64,000 nucleotides of DNA from Aradus depressus (GCA_963662175.1 OY759227.1:9084501-9148500), one strand, 5' to 3'; positions 31,501 through 42,563 are shown, numbered from the stretch's first letter. The notes: generated from the sequence alone by a model not told the origin. Made by a program: numbers and translations.

Positions 31501-31601
31501 CAGGAGTGGATGAAGGCGGAAAAAGGACCAGGATAAAACAGATGAAGAGGGAACCTTTGGAACAAAAATTGTGATTCTAGAAACACAATTTTCGTTCCAG
31601 A
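28547..31601 (+). other. 3-kb non-coding internal region of LTR-X copy 1
   Basis: No credible ORF on either strand. It contains a doubled AATAAGCAAGCGGAGAC at about 29197-29250 and a GC-richer ~320-bp block (29215-29535) that is well conserved with copy 2 (62635-62955). The tandem repeat 29822-30355 and several poly-T runs follow. The GC-richer block carries, on the minus strand, GGTTCGATTCC, a B-box consensus. Confidence 0.7.
29822..30355. repeat. ~62-bp tandem repeat in LTR-X copy 1
   Basis: About eight units with the core ATAAGCGGAATTGTGCAGTC followed by TTTTCTAACACACATACCAC and a T-rich TTTGCATTTTCC. Copy 2 has the same sequence only about one and a half times (63250-63375), so unit number varies between copies. 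Confidence 0.9.
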
Positions 31602-31620
31602 AAAAATAGGAGAAGGCAAT
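31602..31620 (+). other. Polypurine tract of LTR-X copy 1
   Basis: AAATAGGAGAAGGCAA-type purine run directly before the 3' LTR start at 31621. This is the expected primer site for plus-strand DNA synthesis. Confidence 0.7.
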
Positions 31621-33070
31621 TGTAATGTAAACAAACCCGTTGCCAAGACAACCGATGTCGAAGCGACGTTATTTTTTTGGAATCCATTAGAAGACGAAAT
31701 CAAAGTAAAAGAAGAAAGAAAATTAAGAAAGAAGAAAAGAAAATGGAAATCTGAAGAACAAAACAAGTTTAAAAAAAAGTAAGAATAACTTTAAAAGGAA
31801 GAAAAGGTGGCTGAAGGCCTAACCTTACAGTTATCAACAAACATTTTAAATAATAATTACAAGATCCACCGACTTCAAAATGAAACCAAATTTTCAGAAG
31901 GGATTATTTTCACACCCAGGAACAAAATGAAACAGCTAAAAAGAAGAAGAATGAAGAAAATTTCAGGAAATTATAAGCAAAATTAAGAAAAGGTCAATAA
32001 TTAAAAAACGAGTCGGTAGAAGGTTGTGAAAATTTTTAGGAAAAGACAGTTAATTATTAAGAAAAGATTAAAGAAGAAAAAGAAGAGAAAAACTGCCCAC
32101 ATCAGAAAGAAAAGCCAGTAGTAAATTTTGAATAAACGGTCAGTTCTAAAATACATCGAATCAACTAGGCCGGATCCCATCTGAAATAATACAAGTGATC
32201 CGAAAGTGTATACCACAAACTTTAAACACTGTTTTCGAGAAATGAAGAAGGCAAAATTAAAAAGAAAAGTTACAGAAAATTAAGATGACAATTTAGAAAA
32301 GAGAAGAAACGGAAGAAAGGAGAGAAAACACCAAAAAATATTAATATTTAGAAGTAAAACAAGAGACAACAAAAAAAAGAAACTCGAATTTGCTACCCAT
32401 AATTCCGTGCGGAGGCAGTCAAGTGAGTCTATGCTGGGTTCTGGTAGAGGTGGAACCTATGAGAGACTAGTCTCTGTTTTTTTGTTGAAATGTGTGAAAA
32501 GTAGTGAGTAAACAATTGAAAGTGAGTAAAAGCGACCGGTAAAAGATTGAAGGGATGTGGAGAGAGTGTGGACTCCAATTTTTATGTTAAAAAGTAAAAT
32601 TTATTGTATATATGTTTCAAGTGTGACGTCACAAGGTAGTATCCATTTTTGTACATAAATTTTTCAATATGGCCACTTCAATTTTTCAAATTCATAAAAT
32701 TTATTTTAGTAAAGCCAATTTATTTATAACCATGTTTTAATTTCTTTTAATTTCCCCAAAATCTCTCTCAATGAAATTCAAATTTCAAAACCCATAGGCC
32801 TTGCGAACCCCAATAATACCTTTGGAGGTAAGTACCAATTATTCAGGATACAATAGTTATAATTAATAATCTATTTAGAATCATACCGGGAAATATTTTT
32901 TTTTATTTATTGGTACCGGTAACGTAAATTCCAAGAATGAAAAGAGTTATTTATGACATAGTTTTTTTCCTTGGGAGCCTCACTCCAAATCAGTATATAA
33001 TTTTTTTTTATCTATTCAATTTAATATAACTATAGTCACATCAACATCAAGCATAAAAAATAATCTAGCA
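31621..33070 (+). repeat. 3' LTR of LTR-X copy 1
   Basis: 1450 bp, same length as the 5' LTR with about seven substitutions. It ends CTAGCA at 33070 and is followed by GTGC and BEL integrase. Confidence 0.93.
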
Positions 33071-33639
33071 GTGCATGAGCACCAAGGCGGTGCATCTTGG
33101 GCTTGTGTCCCAACTTTCCACCGAAGCGTTTCTGTCGTGTTTGGATAGATTTGTCGGCCGCCGAGGACTGTCATCTCAAATCTTTTCAGACAATGGTAGC
33201 AATTTTGTGGGCGCAGAGCGACACTTACGAGATGTGTATAAATGGTTACATGAAAGTAGAACCCAAAATGCTATTAGCAGTCATTTCTCTCGAAAGGCGT
33301 TCAATGGGAATTTATACCTCCGGCAGCCCCACATTTCGGAGGAATATGGGAGGCCGGGGTAAAGAGCGTCCAGGATGTTTGGAATAGGTGGCGACACGAG
33401 TATCTAAATTGTCTTCACAACGTGTTAAGTGGCATGCTAAAACTAGAAATTTAGAAATTAATGATTTGGTTTTATTACGGGAACCACATTGTTCGCCGCT
33501 TGTTTGGCTTACCGGGCGGGTAACGCATACATACCCTGGAAAGGACGGGATCGTCAGGGTTGTTAAGGTAAAAACACCCACAGGTGAATACGTCCGGCCA
33601 ATCACTCAGCTAGTGCTACTGCCTATTATCTCTGATTAA
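33071..33639 (+). pseudogene. BEL/Pao element 2 integrase, C-terminal part
   Basis: Right after LTR-X and the duplicated GTGC the integrase continues with MSTKAVHLGLVSQLSTEAFLSCLDRF, FSDNGSNFVGAERHL (second catalytic Asp) and, after a deletion, a C-terminal domain in another frame (VKWHAKTRNLEINDLVLLREPHCSPLVWLTGRVTHTYPGKDGIVRVVKVKTPTG, PITQLVLLPI). The segment containing the catalytic Glu is missing around 33270-33390. It ends about 70 bases before the polypurine tract. Confidence 0.85.
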
Positions 33640-33693
33640 TGTATAAGTTTTGCATTGTATAGCTTCTTAGAATATTAAAAAATTTTTGTAAAT

Positions 33694-34227
33694 TTTGGTG
33701 GGCGGTTTGTTAAGGCCGAATAGTGAAATAAACTTTATAAATACTATGGGGTATATGTGGAGGGGTTGACGCCATGTGTAAAGTGCATGCACTTTGTATA
33801 GTGGCCACTAGAGGTCACGGTGGCCATTGTTGTTCTGTTAACCTGATGAGTCAAGTGCAGTCTGGCTGTCTGTAGAGAGGTGCCCTCAGCCCTTTGCTGC
33901 ACAACTCACCACCACCTCGACCAGTGCCTGCCCTCAGCCCTTGCTGCAGGTATTGGTCAAGAAGCCCCAGAAGACGGACCCTCAACCCAGACGCATTGTG
34001 ACGAGGCAGCTCCTTGGCGTCTCCACGCCACCGCTCACCTACCCCGGACATTTTAGTATTATTTGTTTTATCATTTCTTATATTTGATTCGTTTCGTTTT
34101 GTTTCCATTCATTTAGTATTTTTTTTCATTATTATAATTTGTTTCGTTAACCTATATACAGTCCACTTTATTTTGTTTTCAATTACCTTCTATCAATTAT
34201 ATTATTTATTTGCTCTAGGTACTAACA
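33694..34227 (+). repeat. Polypurine tract and 3' LTR of BEL/Pao element 2
   Basis: TTTTGGTGGGCGGTT (about 33693-33707) primes plus-strand synthesis in this family and abuts the LTR at 33708 (TGTTAAGG). The LTR ends TACTAACA at 34227, followed by the duplicated GGACT and hAT coding sequence. Confidence 0.92.
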
Positions 34228-34232
34228 GGACT

Positions 34233-35068
34233 ATCAAATCATCTTTTTGCACATTTAATTCAGTTGCTTTTTCATTAAAAAATCCGATGAAATCTTTACG
34301 TAAGCCGACCATAGAAGGTGCACCATCTGTGCATACTCCTACTAATTTTGACCATGACAAGCCAAAACTTGTGAATACCTTCTGAACTTCATTAAAAATG
34401 TCCTCTCCTGTAGTGGTTCCTTTTAGCGGCTGTAAAGCAAGCAATTCCTCAGTAGCAGTAAACTCTTTATCAACACCACGAATAAATATAGACAGTTGAG
34501 CTGTGTCAGACAAATCGCTGCTCTCGTCTAATGCTACGGAAAATGATTCAAAACCAGCCGTATGGTCAGTCAATGTTGTTTTTATATCATTAGCCATCAT
34601 TTCTATACGTCGGACAACAGTTCGTCTTGACAAACCAATTTTTTCAAATTCATTTTTCTTTTCAGGACACAAAACATTGCAAACTTCTAACATACACTCC
34701 TTGATGAATTCTCCTTCGGCATATGGTTTTAATGACTTTGCCAATTTTGAACTAACTATAAAACTAGCTTTCACAACATTATCAAGTTGTGTTTTTTGTT
34801 TACGAAACATTTCCTGCTGGTTTTCCAAATTTGCGGTAAGCTTCTGGATTTTGTCTTTTCTTATTTGTCCTGTCAGTGAGTGCAGCATAGGATGCTTAGT
34901 TGAGTAACGCCTCTTTATATTGAATTCTTTCATCACTGAAATGGATTCATTACACAGCAACCAAATAGGCTTACCATTGTGCAAGATAAAAAAGAATTCT
35001 TCAGTCCATTTTTTTTTAAACTGGCGATCCTCTGTATCTACTTTCCGTTTCTTTCCACTAGACATCAT
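34233..35068 (-). pseudogene. hAT transposase, N-terminal part (interrupted)
   Basis: It starts at ATG 35068 with MMSSGKKRKVDTEDRQF, then a small zinc-finger-like region (NGKPIWLLCNESISVMKEFNIKRRYSTKH). There the family usually has a CxxC pair, but the first Cys here is Trp. Next comes the catalytic core start: FSVALDESSDLSDTAQLSIF (first Asp) and VGVCTDGAPSMVG (second Asp). The frame is open until the BEL2 LTR at 34227. Together with 20888-21776, and minus the duplicated 5 bp, the two parts total 1725 bp, a whole number of codons, so insertion of BEL2 is the cause of the split. The transposase cuts and pastes the element in the nucleus; this copy cannot be made whole as it stands. Confidence 0.9.
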
Positions 35069-35738
35069 TTTCGTGTACTTTTCGTTAATAACAAAATATA
35101 ATTAGTAACCACTCAAGATGCACACAAAGTCACAAAGCAAATTGACGGCACGAGCAGTTCGCTGGGATATAGCTTGTCGAAGTTATCACCTCGGTAGCTC
35201 AAATAGAACTGAACTAAAGTGCGGGCCATCCATCCGCTTATATAAGCAAAATGAAGGAATGATCTAGAATCGTCTAGTGTAGAACAACTGAGAATCAATA
35301 ATCTTTTATTGCGCCGCCAGCAAACCCTTTGATCAAAAAGTGAGGTGGCAAACGATCGCCGCCACGAAGAGCCTATTCTCGGGAAGGGGTTCCTTTTGCA
35401 TGTATTTTGTTCGGTCGTAACACTATCAATCAATCACATGAATACGATCGCATCCGCAAACACGCACATTAAAAACACAAAAAAAATAAGCAAATTTATT
35501 GACCATAAACAAACACGCGATGACATGAATTTTTTCTCACTCGCCTTGCTCGCTCACTTGATTCCGCAGGAGCAAGCGACAAACCCCATCCTACTTGATC
35601 TTCCTAATTTGGAGTGAGTGTGAGTAAGTTGTGTAATATTATTTTTTTTAAATTGGGTTTTTCAAAATGTCTCGCGGGCCGGACCAAATCTTACAGCGGG
35701 CCGGATTCGGCCCGCGGGCCGGTTGTTGCCCACTTATG
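35069..35738 (-). other. 5' non-coding region of the hAT element
   Basis: This is the upstream region of the transposase start at 35068, up to the terminal CATAAGTGGGCAAC. The subterminal GCGGGCCGG-rich palindromic stretch (about 35670-35725) has a counterpart GCGGGCC at about 20560-20600 at the other end, as expected for transposase-binding subterminal repeats. Confidence 0.6.
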
Positions 35739-35746
35739 TTCTAGAA

Positions 35747-38040
35747 GAACCTCCCAGCTCCACTAATAAAGACAATACTAGGTGATTGTGAGATCTATAC
35801 CCGAAGCAAAGATAAAAATGATGTTCTCAGTGTAATCAACAAATGTGCAGGAGCATCAAAAAGCTTTTTGTTCAGAGTGCTATCGAAAAATGCATCAAAC
35901 TGACTGCTATGGATAAGATTGTTTGTTTCCTTCAGATTATTATAGTTTTCCTGTTTATTTAAAAATATTTAATTTTTTTTTTTCAAATTGTCCTTTTATT
36001 TAATTTTTTTAAACTTTTTTATTTGTTTAGTTTGATGACATTTTTTAAAATAGCTGTTTACAATTCAACATATCTGTGATGAACTGTGCTATATTATAGA
36101 GTTTATTAACTGCATTGAGAAGTAGAAGGAGGGACAGCGAAAACCCAGTAGGAGTGAAAAAAGGGTACCGTTTGGATTGTAAACTGGTTGAACTTACAGT
36201 TACTATTTGTTAAGTCGTGGCTGAAGATGGTAGCAATATCGAAAGTACTCCCATAATATATATACATATATATATTTTGTGAAATAGACAATATTTTTTT
36301 CAAAACATACGTTTTTCCTTATTTTTATTAATTGTTTCACAATATCTCTGCAAAAAATGTTAAGTATCAATAGAATGTTGTTTACACCGACAACCGTTAA
36401 TTTGCTCCCTCCACTCCTCTCCCTTTCCCACCAAAGGCATATACATCTGCTATTTATTTTTTGTGGTAGCTCCTATATAGCTAAGGAAAGCACACTCTTA
36501 TCTTCATTGTATTGTGTGTTTGTTTGCTTGAGGAGAGGTTTTTTATTTATGTATTTACTCCGAGGAGTTCAACGATTTTTTTTTAACTCATGCGCGAATA
36601 AGAAGAAGGGACAAATGAACAAAAAGTAATAATAGGGAAATGCAATAGGTATTCAAATGAAATTCAAGGGCGCATATCCTTAGTTTTACCTGTTCGAACT
36701 TAAAGAAATTATGTTAATTTCATTGCGAAACATTGGAATTTTCAAAAATTTCTGATAACCATTCTTCATATAACTTTTAACTAAAATATTTCCAGAAATA
36801 TGAAGGATTTTATTATCAGCATAAAAAATTCCATTACCTTTCACTTTGGAAGATACGTCAAAGTACCAAGCTGGAATAAGTCTGGGAATATCCTCGTTAG
36901 CATTAATATGTTGCATATCAAATGTAGCGAATGACAAGGATGAAAACAAATAATGATGCTGGTTAAACGAAATTCATTAAATAATGTCAAACCTCTAAAT
37001 TACATTCTTTATTATAAATTAGGTACCTATCTCCAATTCCCAACCTAATGTATGTAGAAACAAAAAAAAAAAGCGGTTTCTATAGATGTTCATTTCTTCT
37101 CAGCTGTCTCAAACAATAAGTAAAAATTAAAAATATCTGACCAAAACATAATAGAAATCTAATGATCTAATTAGAGAAAAGAAAAATCGAAAAAGCGGAA
37201 CATCTTTTATTTTTAAGAAATTACCAATATACTAATAAATATGATTTTTTCTTTATAACATGAAATCACCCCAAAAAAGTTTCTATTCACAGCTATCCAC
37301 AGCAAGATATTCACAGCGCGACGCTTGAATTTCCTAAATCCATTACAATTTTATGAATAACTTCCCCCAACACCCTTTCTGCCTCATATCAACCTGGAAT
37401 TATGGGGAAAAAAGTCACTCTCTGAATTATGTTGAACCTACAATAAAACAAAGAACCCGCTGACATTATAATGTAGGATAGGAGGCAGTTGGGCCAGACA
37501 GACATAGACGGCCTCTCTAGCAAGATCACCAGCTATGATGTCATCCCAGCTTTCCCCCCGCCATCCCCAAAATCCCCAGATTAATTTTTTACAAAATTAA
37601 TAGCCCACTAGTTTCTAGATATGAAATTGTAGCGTTCTCGGTCTTTATATATCGTTGATACACTTGGAAAATCTCATAAGTCCAATTTTATCCGAAAATG
37701 AGATATTGATATCACTGGATTCAGCTTTTTCTCCTCCATCTTTTCGTTATGGTTTCAACCTAATTCTGTGACCGCAGAGCGCTCTAGAAGCGTTTGAAAA
37801 CTCTTCTAAGTCTTTGGTCTTTGAAAGGTAGTAAAACCTCGTATTTTCTCAAGCCAGCTAAAGTTCAGGCGGGAGCTCTTCCGAAAAGTGAGTTTTTAAT
37901 TATTATTTTTGTTGAAATATAATAAAAACGTATTAAACAAGAAAATAAATGCGGTTTCTTTAAAAACGCTCAGTTATTGCAAAGTTTCAATGCTTATTTC
38001 ATTTAAACTGTTGATGAAAAACAGCAAGACAAAACAGCTT
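35747..38040. other. 2.3-kb non-coding interval
   Basis: AT-rich with only short ORFs lacking motifs. A TATATA-rich tract is at 36257-36276. No recognisable gene or element was found. It may be the least repeat-derived DNA in the window. Confidence 0.4.
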
Positions 38041-38094
38041 TTTTTTTTTCTTGGGTGCTCCTGACCCTTTGAGGGGGTCGGTTACGTCACCCTA

Positions 38095-38538
38095 TTGCGT
38101 TGGGGATTGGGTAACTTTCTTCGGCTGTGGACCGACTCGATGGCTACAGTCGTCCTTGGTTTCCGGCGCTTGACACCTAGTGAACTCGGGTTCATGTCGG
38201 GGAGTCTGCTCTGCCTGCGTCCCAGAGCATGTCAGAGGGCAGCCGCCGCACTCTTGTCGGTGGTCGGCAGGGCCCCCGGCACCGGGTTAGGAGGCTTTCT
38301 TGATTCTCCCCCAAGAGGAGACGAACCGACCAAAAGCCAGGTAGCCAGCCTCCGTCATCCAGTCCCAGGTGCGATCCTGTCCGGCGATTGTATTCCCCCT
38401 CCCATGCCTGCTTCAGGTAGTACCGACATCGACAATACGCTCATCTCATTTCTCGCTGATTTCAAATCTGTCATCACACCCCTCATCACCCTCCATACAA
38501 CACTTGTTTCAGAGCTCATTCCAAAACTATCGAAATGA
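38095..38538 (+). pseudogene. LINE copy A ORF1, C-terminal remnant
   Basis: A 147-codon ORF. Its last 40 residues (IDNTLISFLADFKSVITPLITLHTTLVSELIPKLSK) resemble the tail of Jockey ORF1 nucleic-acid-binding proteins, and it ends at the point where ORF2 begins. The first ~100 residues are Arg/Pro/Gly-rich and show no zinc knuckle, so they may be shadow or 5' UTR sequence. Confidence 0.45.
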
Positions 38539-39363
38539 TTCACACAATACACACAAATAACAAGCTAACACTCCTACTGTGGAATGCGAATGAGCTGATC
38601 TCCCATCAACATGAACTGGAAATACTTCTGAACGACAAAAAATTGATATAGCACTAATTACTGAGACACATTTGACTTCCAAAATATACTTCCACCCCTG
38701 GACTACGTAACATACAGAACAAATCATCCTGACGGAACAGCACACGGCGGAAGCTCATCCTCATACATCGCAGCATCCAGCACATTGTCATACCACAAAC
38801 ACCTACCATGTCATTCAATACTCAGCCGTCTCTATTAATTGCAACTCCAACCCATTAACAATATGTTCAGCCTACAGCACACCCAACAAGGTACTGACAC
38901 AACACGACATGACCACATTCCTCCAAGGCCTGGGTCCACGATTCATAGCTGGTGGCGATCTGAACGCCAAACATGTGCATTTTGGGTGCCGCATGACCAA
39001 CAGTAGAGGACGGAGACTACTTGGCCTACTAAATTCATCCAGTTATGACATCATAGCCCCAAGACAACCAACGTATTGGCCCACGTCCATCACTAAATCC
39101 CCTGACATACACGACTATTTCATTACATCCCAAATAAACGCATCTCATACCTTCGTGAACAGCTTAGACGACTCATCATCAGACCATTCCCCAGTTTCAC
39201 TTGAACTAGCCTCCAAACCCCTGGCCCGGCCTCAGAGGCCATATCTAATAACAGGGCCAATTGACGACAAAATAAACAGTACCATACGGACACGACACGA
39301 ACTTGACGACGCAGCAGGTAAATTCACAACTTGGATTCAAGAAGCTGTGACAAAATCCTGCTG
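38536..39363 (+). pseudogene. LINE copy A ORF2 endonuclease domain
   Basis: APE-type endonuclease blocks: LLWNANELISHQHELEILLN (start), ALITETHL, then after breaks SAYSTPNKV, FIAGGDLNAKHVHFGCR, GRRLLGLL and SPDIHDYF, and finally SSDHSPV with the catalytic His. These residues nick target DNA to prime reverse transcription. Frame breaks occur near 38660 and 38800. The part from 38909 is open and in the order expected for Jockey. Confidence 0.78.
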
Positions 39364-40189
39364 ACCCAGACCAAGACGCTCACACAACAACATATCCCTC
39401 CCACCTATACAGATGATAAGAGAGAAAAGAGTGGCCAGGTCTCGATGGCAAAGATGAAAGTACGCTTCCGACAGACAGACGTAGAATCAACTCCGGCGAA
39501 CCCTCTCTACAGAACTTTCCAAACTGAAACAAGACAGACATGAGACATATATCTCGACTCTAGCGACTCGAGATAACTCACTTTGGACAGCGACGAAACG
39601 GCTTCTTGGCAATGCTCGGGTATCACACCCCTTTCAGAAGGATGATGGGGCCTGGACTAGGTCAGACCAGGAGAAGGCATACCTCTACGCTTATTATCTT
39701 TCCAAAGTATTCACTCCACACGGGGACATAGGAGACGACCAACATACAGACCAAGTACTGACAGCACTTCCTACCCCCCTCCAACTAACTCTCCTCCCAA
39801 AGGCATTCAGTCCCAGAAAACTTGAACTGACAATTAAAAAACTCCCCTTACGCAAATCTCCAGGTCATGATCTGATAACTGCTGAATACTAAAACAGCTA
39901 CCGAGAAAAGGACTAATTTACTTGACGAACCTATACAACTCAGTATTACGGCTATGTTACTATCCGCTTGTCTGGAAGATGTCAGTAGTAAGGATGATTC
40001 TCAAACCAGGGAAAACCCCAGAACAGGCCTCGTCATACCGACCTATAAGCCTGCTTTCTGTGATGTCCAAATCACTAGAGAGACTTCTACTGGACAGACT
40101 AACCTACATCACTGCACAAGACAACCTTCTCCAAGATCATCAATTTGGCTTTCGACTAAGACATTCGACAATATACCTGTTTTAAATGG
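39364..40189 (+). pseudogene. LINE copy A ORF2 reverse transcriptase, N-terminal half
   Basis: After the linker (RVARSRWQ-like region near 39430, frame-broken) come LRKSPGHDL (about 39850), LTNLYNSVLRLCYYPLVWKMSVVRMILKPGKTPEQASSYRPISLLSVMSKSLERLLLDRL and HQFGFRLRHST. It stops at about 40185, before the YADD palm motif. The Jockey-type blocks are closely similar to copy B. Confidence 0.8.
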
Positions 40190-41091
40190 TAGCAATTAGT
40201 TATATATTGGGAGCAAGTGGAATGTATATTTGAAGGGTTGAAATTATATCTCAAGAGGGAGGGAATGGTAGAAATTAGAAACATACCTTTGTGTGAAGTA
40301 ATAAGCCGATACAGCCTGCGTATTACGGGTCTTTTTTACTTCTCTTACTTCTTTTACTACTCTTACTTACTTAAGTTGAGAGTTCTATTATCAGACGATG
40401 TTATGTCTCGTAGCGCTGGCCTATATACTCACTGGGCAGCTCGCAATTCCACATCTTGACTCTGGAGGCTCTTCTTACACACTGAGGTGTGCCCTTCGTA
40501 GGGAGGGGAGAGTCCTTATCCCTTTAGGATGGCTATTTCAGATATTAACCTAGAGTACAATTCTATCCTCTACCATTACCTAGGAGAAAAGGGAAAAATT
40601 GATCTGATCTATATAGTACGAAACATACCCCCCACCGTGAAATGCTCCATTTAACAAAACAATCAAAGAAAAAACCAATGGGAGGTATCAATAAAGGATA
40701 GTGGTGGGGCCTTTATTTATGCTTAAGTAAACATTGCCACAAATATACTTGCCTTTTAGCATAGTCTTAAAGCTGGGGGGGAGGGGGGGGGGGGGGGGGT
40801 GGTGAGTGCTCTGCACCCCATGTAGTATGATGTACTGGAAGCTGATGATCTCTTCGGACGCTCAGCATACGTACATTGTGGCAATAATCAAAATAAAATA
40901 CTATACAAAAATAATTAGTAATGAGAAGAACTATTTGAAAGAACGAGAAGCCTCGTAAAGCAGGAGAAGTACTTTGAAAAATGAGAAACTCCGTATTGGC
41001 GGAGGACAAGAAAAGTACTAACTCAGTGTAGAGCTGGAAGGGATTAAACTGAGTAGAGGGGGATGGCATAGGAACGTGAAATGCACAAACA
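40190..41091 (-). repeat. BEL-type LTR-like sequence (element 3) with a G-rich tract
   Basis: On the minus strand a polypurine motif GGTGGGCGG (about 41102-41094) is followed by TATGTTTGTGCATTTCACG, matching the BEL polypurine-LTR layout of elements 1 and 2. A second similar junction, GGTGGGGGGTATGTTTCG, lies near 40635-40620, suggesting two overlapping LTR remnants. The tract of seven G, A, 17 G is at 40775-40799. LTR ends are not resolved. Confidence 0.45.
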
Positions 41092-41255
41092 TACCGCCCA
41101 CCAAAATTGGGTGAAATTTTTAAAATAAGGAAACCTTTACAATATAAAATAATAAAGAAAACCCATTACATAAACTACTAATGATTATGAAATTAACTAC
41201 TACTTATTTAGTAACAAAATAAAATTCTTACTTAGTAACAAAATTAAATGCTTAC

Positions 41256-41690
41256 TTAGAGACTATGTACAAACAAATAATAAGGAAAACTTACTAGGTT
41301 ACGGCAATTCTGTACCTGGCAAAGGAACCAAGCCAGAAATTGACCGAGTATAAGTCCCGGAAGCCCTCCGAATCGTAGCGACTCTCGAAACCTTGTCAGG
41401 ACCCGGATGGGTCGAGATAATTTAGCCAATAGGCCAGAATAAAGGATGAGAATGTAATGAGTGAGGTGATAATGGCGACAAAGTAGTTTAGACAAGGGAG
41501 CATGCTTTGGTAGTAAAAGAGGGTGCTTAGATTTTTCAGGCAGAAATGAATGGGCAAGCCTGCCACCCACCCTCAAAAATCCGCGGGCATCAAGAAAGGG
41601 ACAAAGAGGTTTAATCCTACCACGAATTTGCAATCCAGAGGCTTTATGGACCTTTATGGAGGCTTTATTATCAGAGACCGCTTAGCTATC
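41256..41690 (-). pseudogene. BEL/Pao element 3 integrase zinc-binding fragment
   Basis: Minus ORF 41633-41256 contains RIKPLCPFLDARGFLRVGGRLAHSFLPEKSKHPLLLPKHAPLSKLLCRHYHLTHY, the conserved BEL block before and into the integrase HHCC region. It then skips (deletion) to RFGGLPGLI-like sequence and ends near the polypurine tract. The DDE core is lost. It is the third BEL fragment in the window and is not the same copy as elements 1 or 2. Confidence 0.78.
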
Positions 41691-41964
41691 TACTAACATC
41701 GATGTCGCTGAAAGGAGCTGCCGTTTGGCAGGTAAAAATGAAGAAGGCATCTCATCTGTGTCTGTTGTCCACTCTCCATTTTTCTGATGTCATTTGGGTC
41801 ACTGGTTAGGTTAGAATACGAGAAATCTAAGTTATTGCACTTTTCTGGCTTCGAAACGTTCGGTTTCATCCCCACTCGAAGAGAGGGTGAAGCACTTAGT
41901 TTCTTTGTCACTTTTTTTTCTATTATTGAACTGTACCTCAGATTAGTCAACAGCTCCCAGCTGA

Positions 41965-42563
41965 AGGTACTGGCCCCCCCAGATCCCACTTACTGGCCCA
42001 CCTCCACCGCCAAGTCCCCAGACATATTGGACATATTTCTCATCTCACGCATTAACCCCACCCATACCAAGATCACTAATCTTTACGACCTTTCCTCGGA
42101 TCACAGCCCTCTCCTTCTCCTAGTACAATGTAAACCTGTGTCTATTCCCCCACGACCCTCTCTTATAAACGGACCTATAGACTGGGAAAGCTTCAGACAT
42201 TTCATAAACGACAGACTCGACCTAAGGACTTTACCGACAGATAACAGTGACTTGGACGACGCCGTACATTACTTCACCACAACTATACACGAAGCTGCCT
42301 TAAACTCCTCCCGGTCACCAAAACCACGACATACTCACAACAACATACAATTGCCCCCTCATCTATTACAACTCATTAAAGACAAAAGAGCTGCAAGAAA
42401 TCGATGGCAACGGACAAGACACCCACAGACAAGACCATTTACAACAGACTTACGAGAATACTGAGGGACGAACTTTGACAACTGACCATAGACAGACACC
42501 AATCATATATTTCTAACCTATCGACTCAAGACAACTCTTTATGGACTGCCACAAAACGACTTC
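41965..42563 (+). pseudogene. LINE copy B ORF2, endonuclease end and linker
   Basis: AKSPDILDIFLISRINPTHTKI and LSSDHSPLLLLVQCKP (endonuclease end), RPSLINGPIDWESFRHFI, and the linker LLQLIKDKRAARNRWQRTRHPQT. A frameshift near 42440-42465 precedes RHQSYISNLSTQDNSLWTATKRL, after which unrelated sequence begins at 42564. Its N-terminal part is absent, typical of incomplete reverse transcription. Confidence 0.83.

Larger units (their letters stand above)
25359..33070 (+). mobile_element. LTR-X copy 1: complete LTR element without recognisable pol
   Basis: It is 7712 bp with two 1450-bp LTRs (25359-26808 and 31621-33070) that start TGTAATG, end CTAGCA and differ at about seven sites (~0.5%), with no indels. 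The target duplication GTGC is at 25355-25358 and 33071-33074. Removing the element and one GTGC restores the BEL integrase reading frame. The 4.8-kb internal region has a 29-codon ORF, a Gag-like coiled-coil ORF (broken here, intact in copy 2), a ~62-bp tandem repeat and a polypurine tract. No protease, RT, RNase H or integrase motif is visible on either strand. I infer a non-autonomous element using enzymes from elsewhere. Confidence 0.92.
21777..34227 (+). mobile_element. BEL/Pao element 2 with both LTRs, inserted in the hAT transposase
   Basis: Both LTRs (521 and 520 bp) start TGTTAAGGCC and end TACTAACA. The flanks carry the 5-bp duplication GGACT (21772-21776 and 34228-34232). I count about five differences between the LTRs (~1%). 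The internal region holds gag, protease, a shortened RT and integrase, with LTR-X inserted in integrase. RNase H and the RT active-site YxDD are deleted, so it is non-autonomous. Confidence 0.92.
20533..35738 (-). mobile_element. hAT element (ZBED5/GTF2IRD2-like clade), split by BEL2
   Basis: The element is bounded by the 8-bp duplication TTCTAGAA (20525-20532 and 35739-35746), the length hAT transposases generate. The ends are inverted and imperfect: left CATGTTTGGGCAACC, right (inverse strand) CATAAGTGGGCAAC, each followed by GCGGGCC-rich sequence. Its single transposase gene is on the minus strand in two parts, 35068-34233 and 21776-20888. Without the BEL2 insertion and its duplicate 5 bp the element is about 2750 bp, normal for hAT. 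Confidence 0.9.
38041..40189 (+). mobile_element. Jockey-like LINE copy A (3'-truncated)
   Basis: It contains the end of ORF1 (38095-38538), then ORF2 with endonuclease and the first half of RT, cut at about 40189. The following sequence is BEL LTR-like. Frameshifts at about 38660, 39365 and 39890 make it inactive. The 5' limit is a guess based on the first GC-rich, coding-like sequence after a poly-T run. Confidence 0.75.

Noticed and set aside
36106..36949. Several 60-90-codon ORFs in the 35.7-38 kb interval
   Set aside because: AT-rich random ORFs without motifs, splice structure or conservation evidence.
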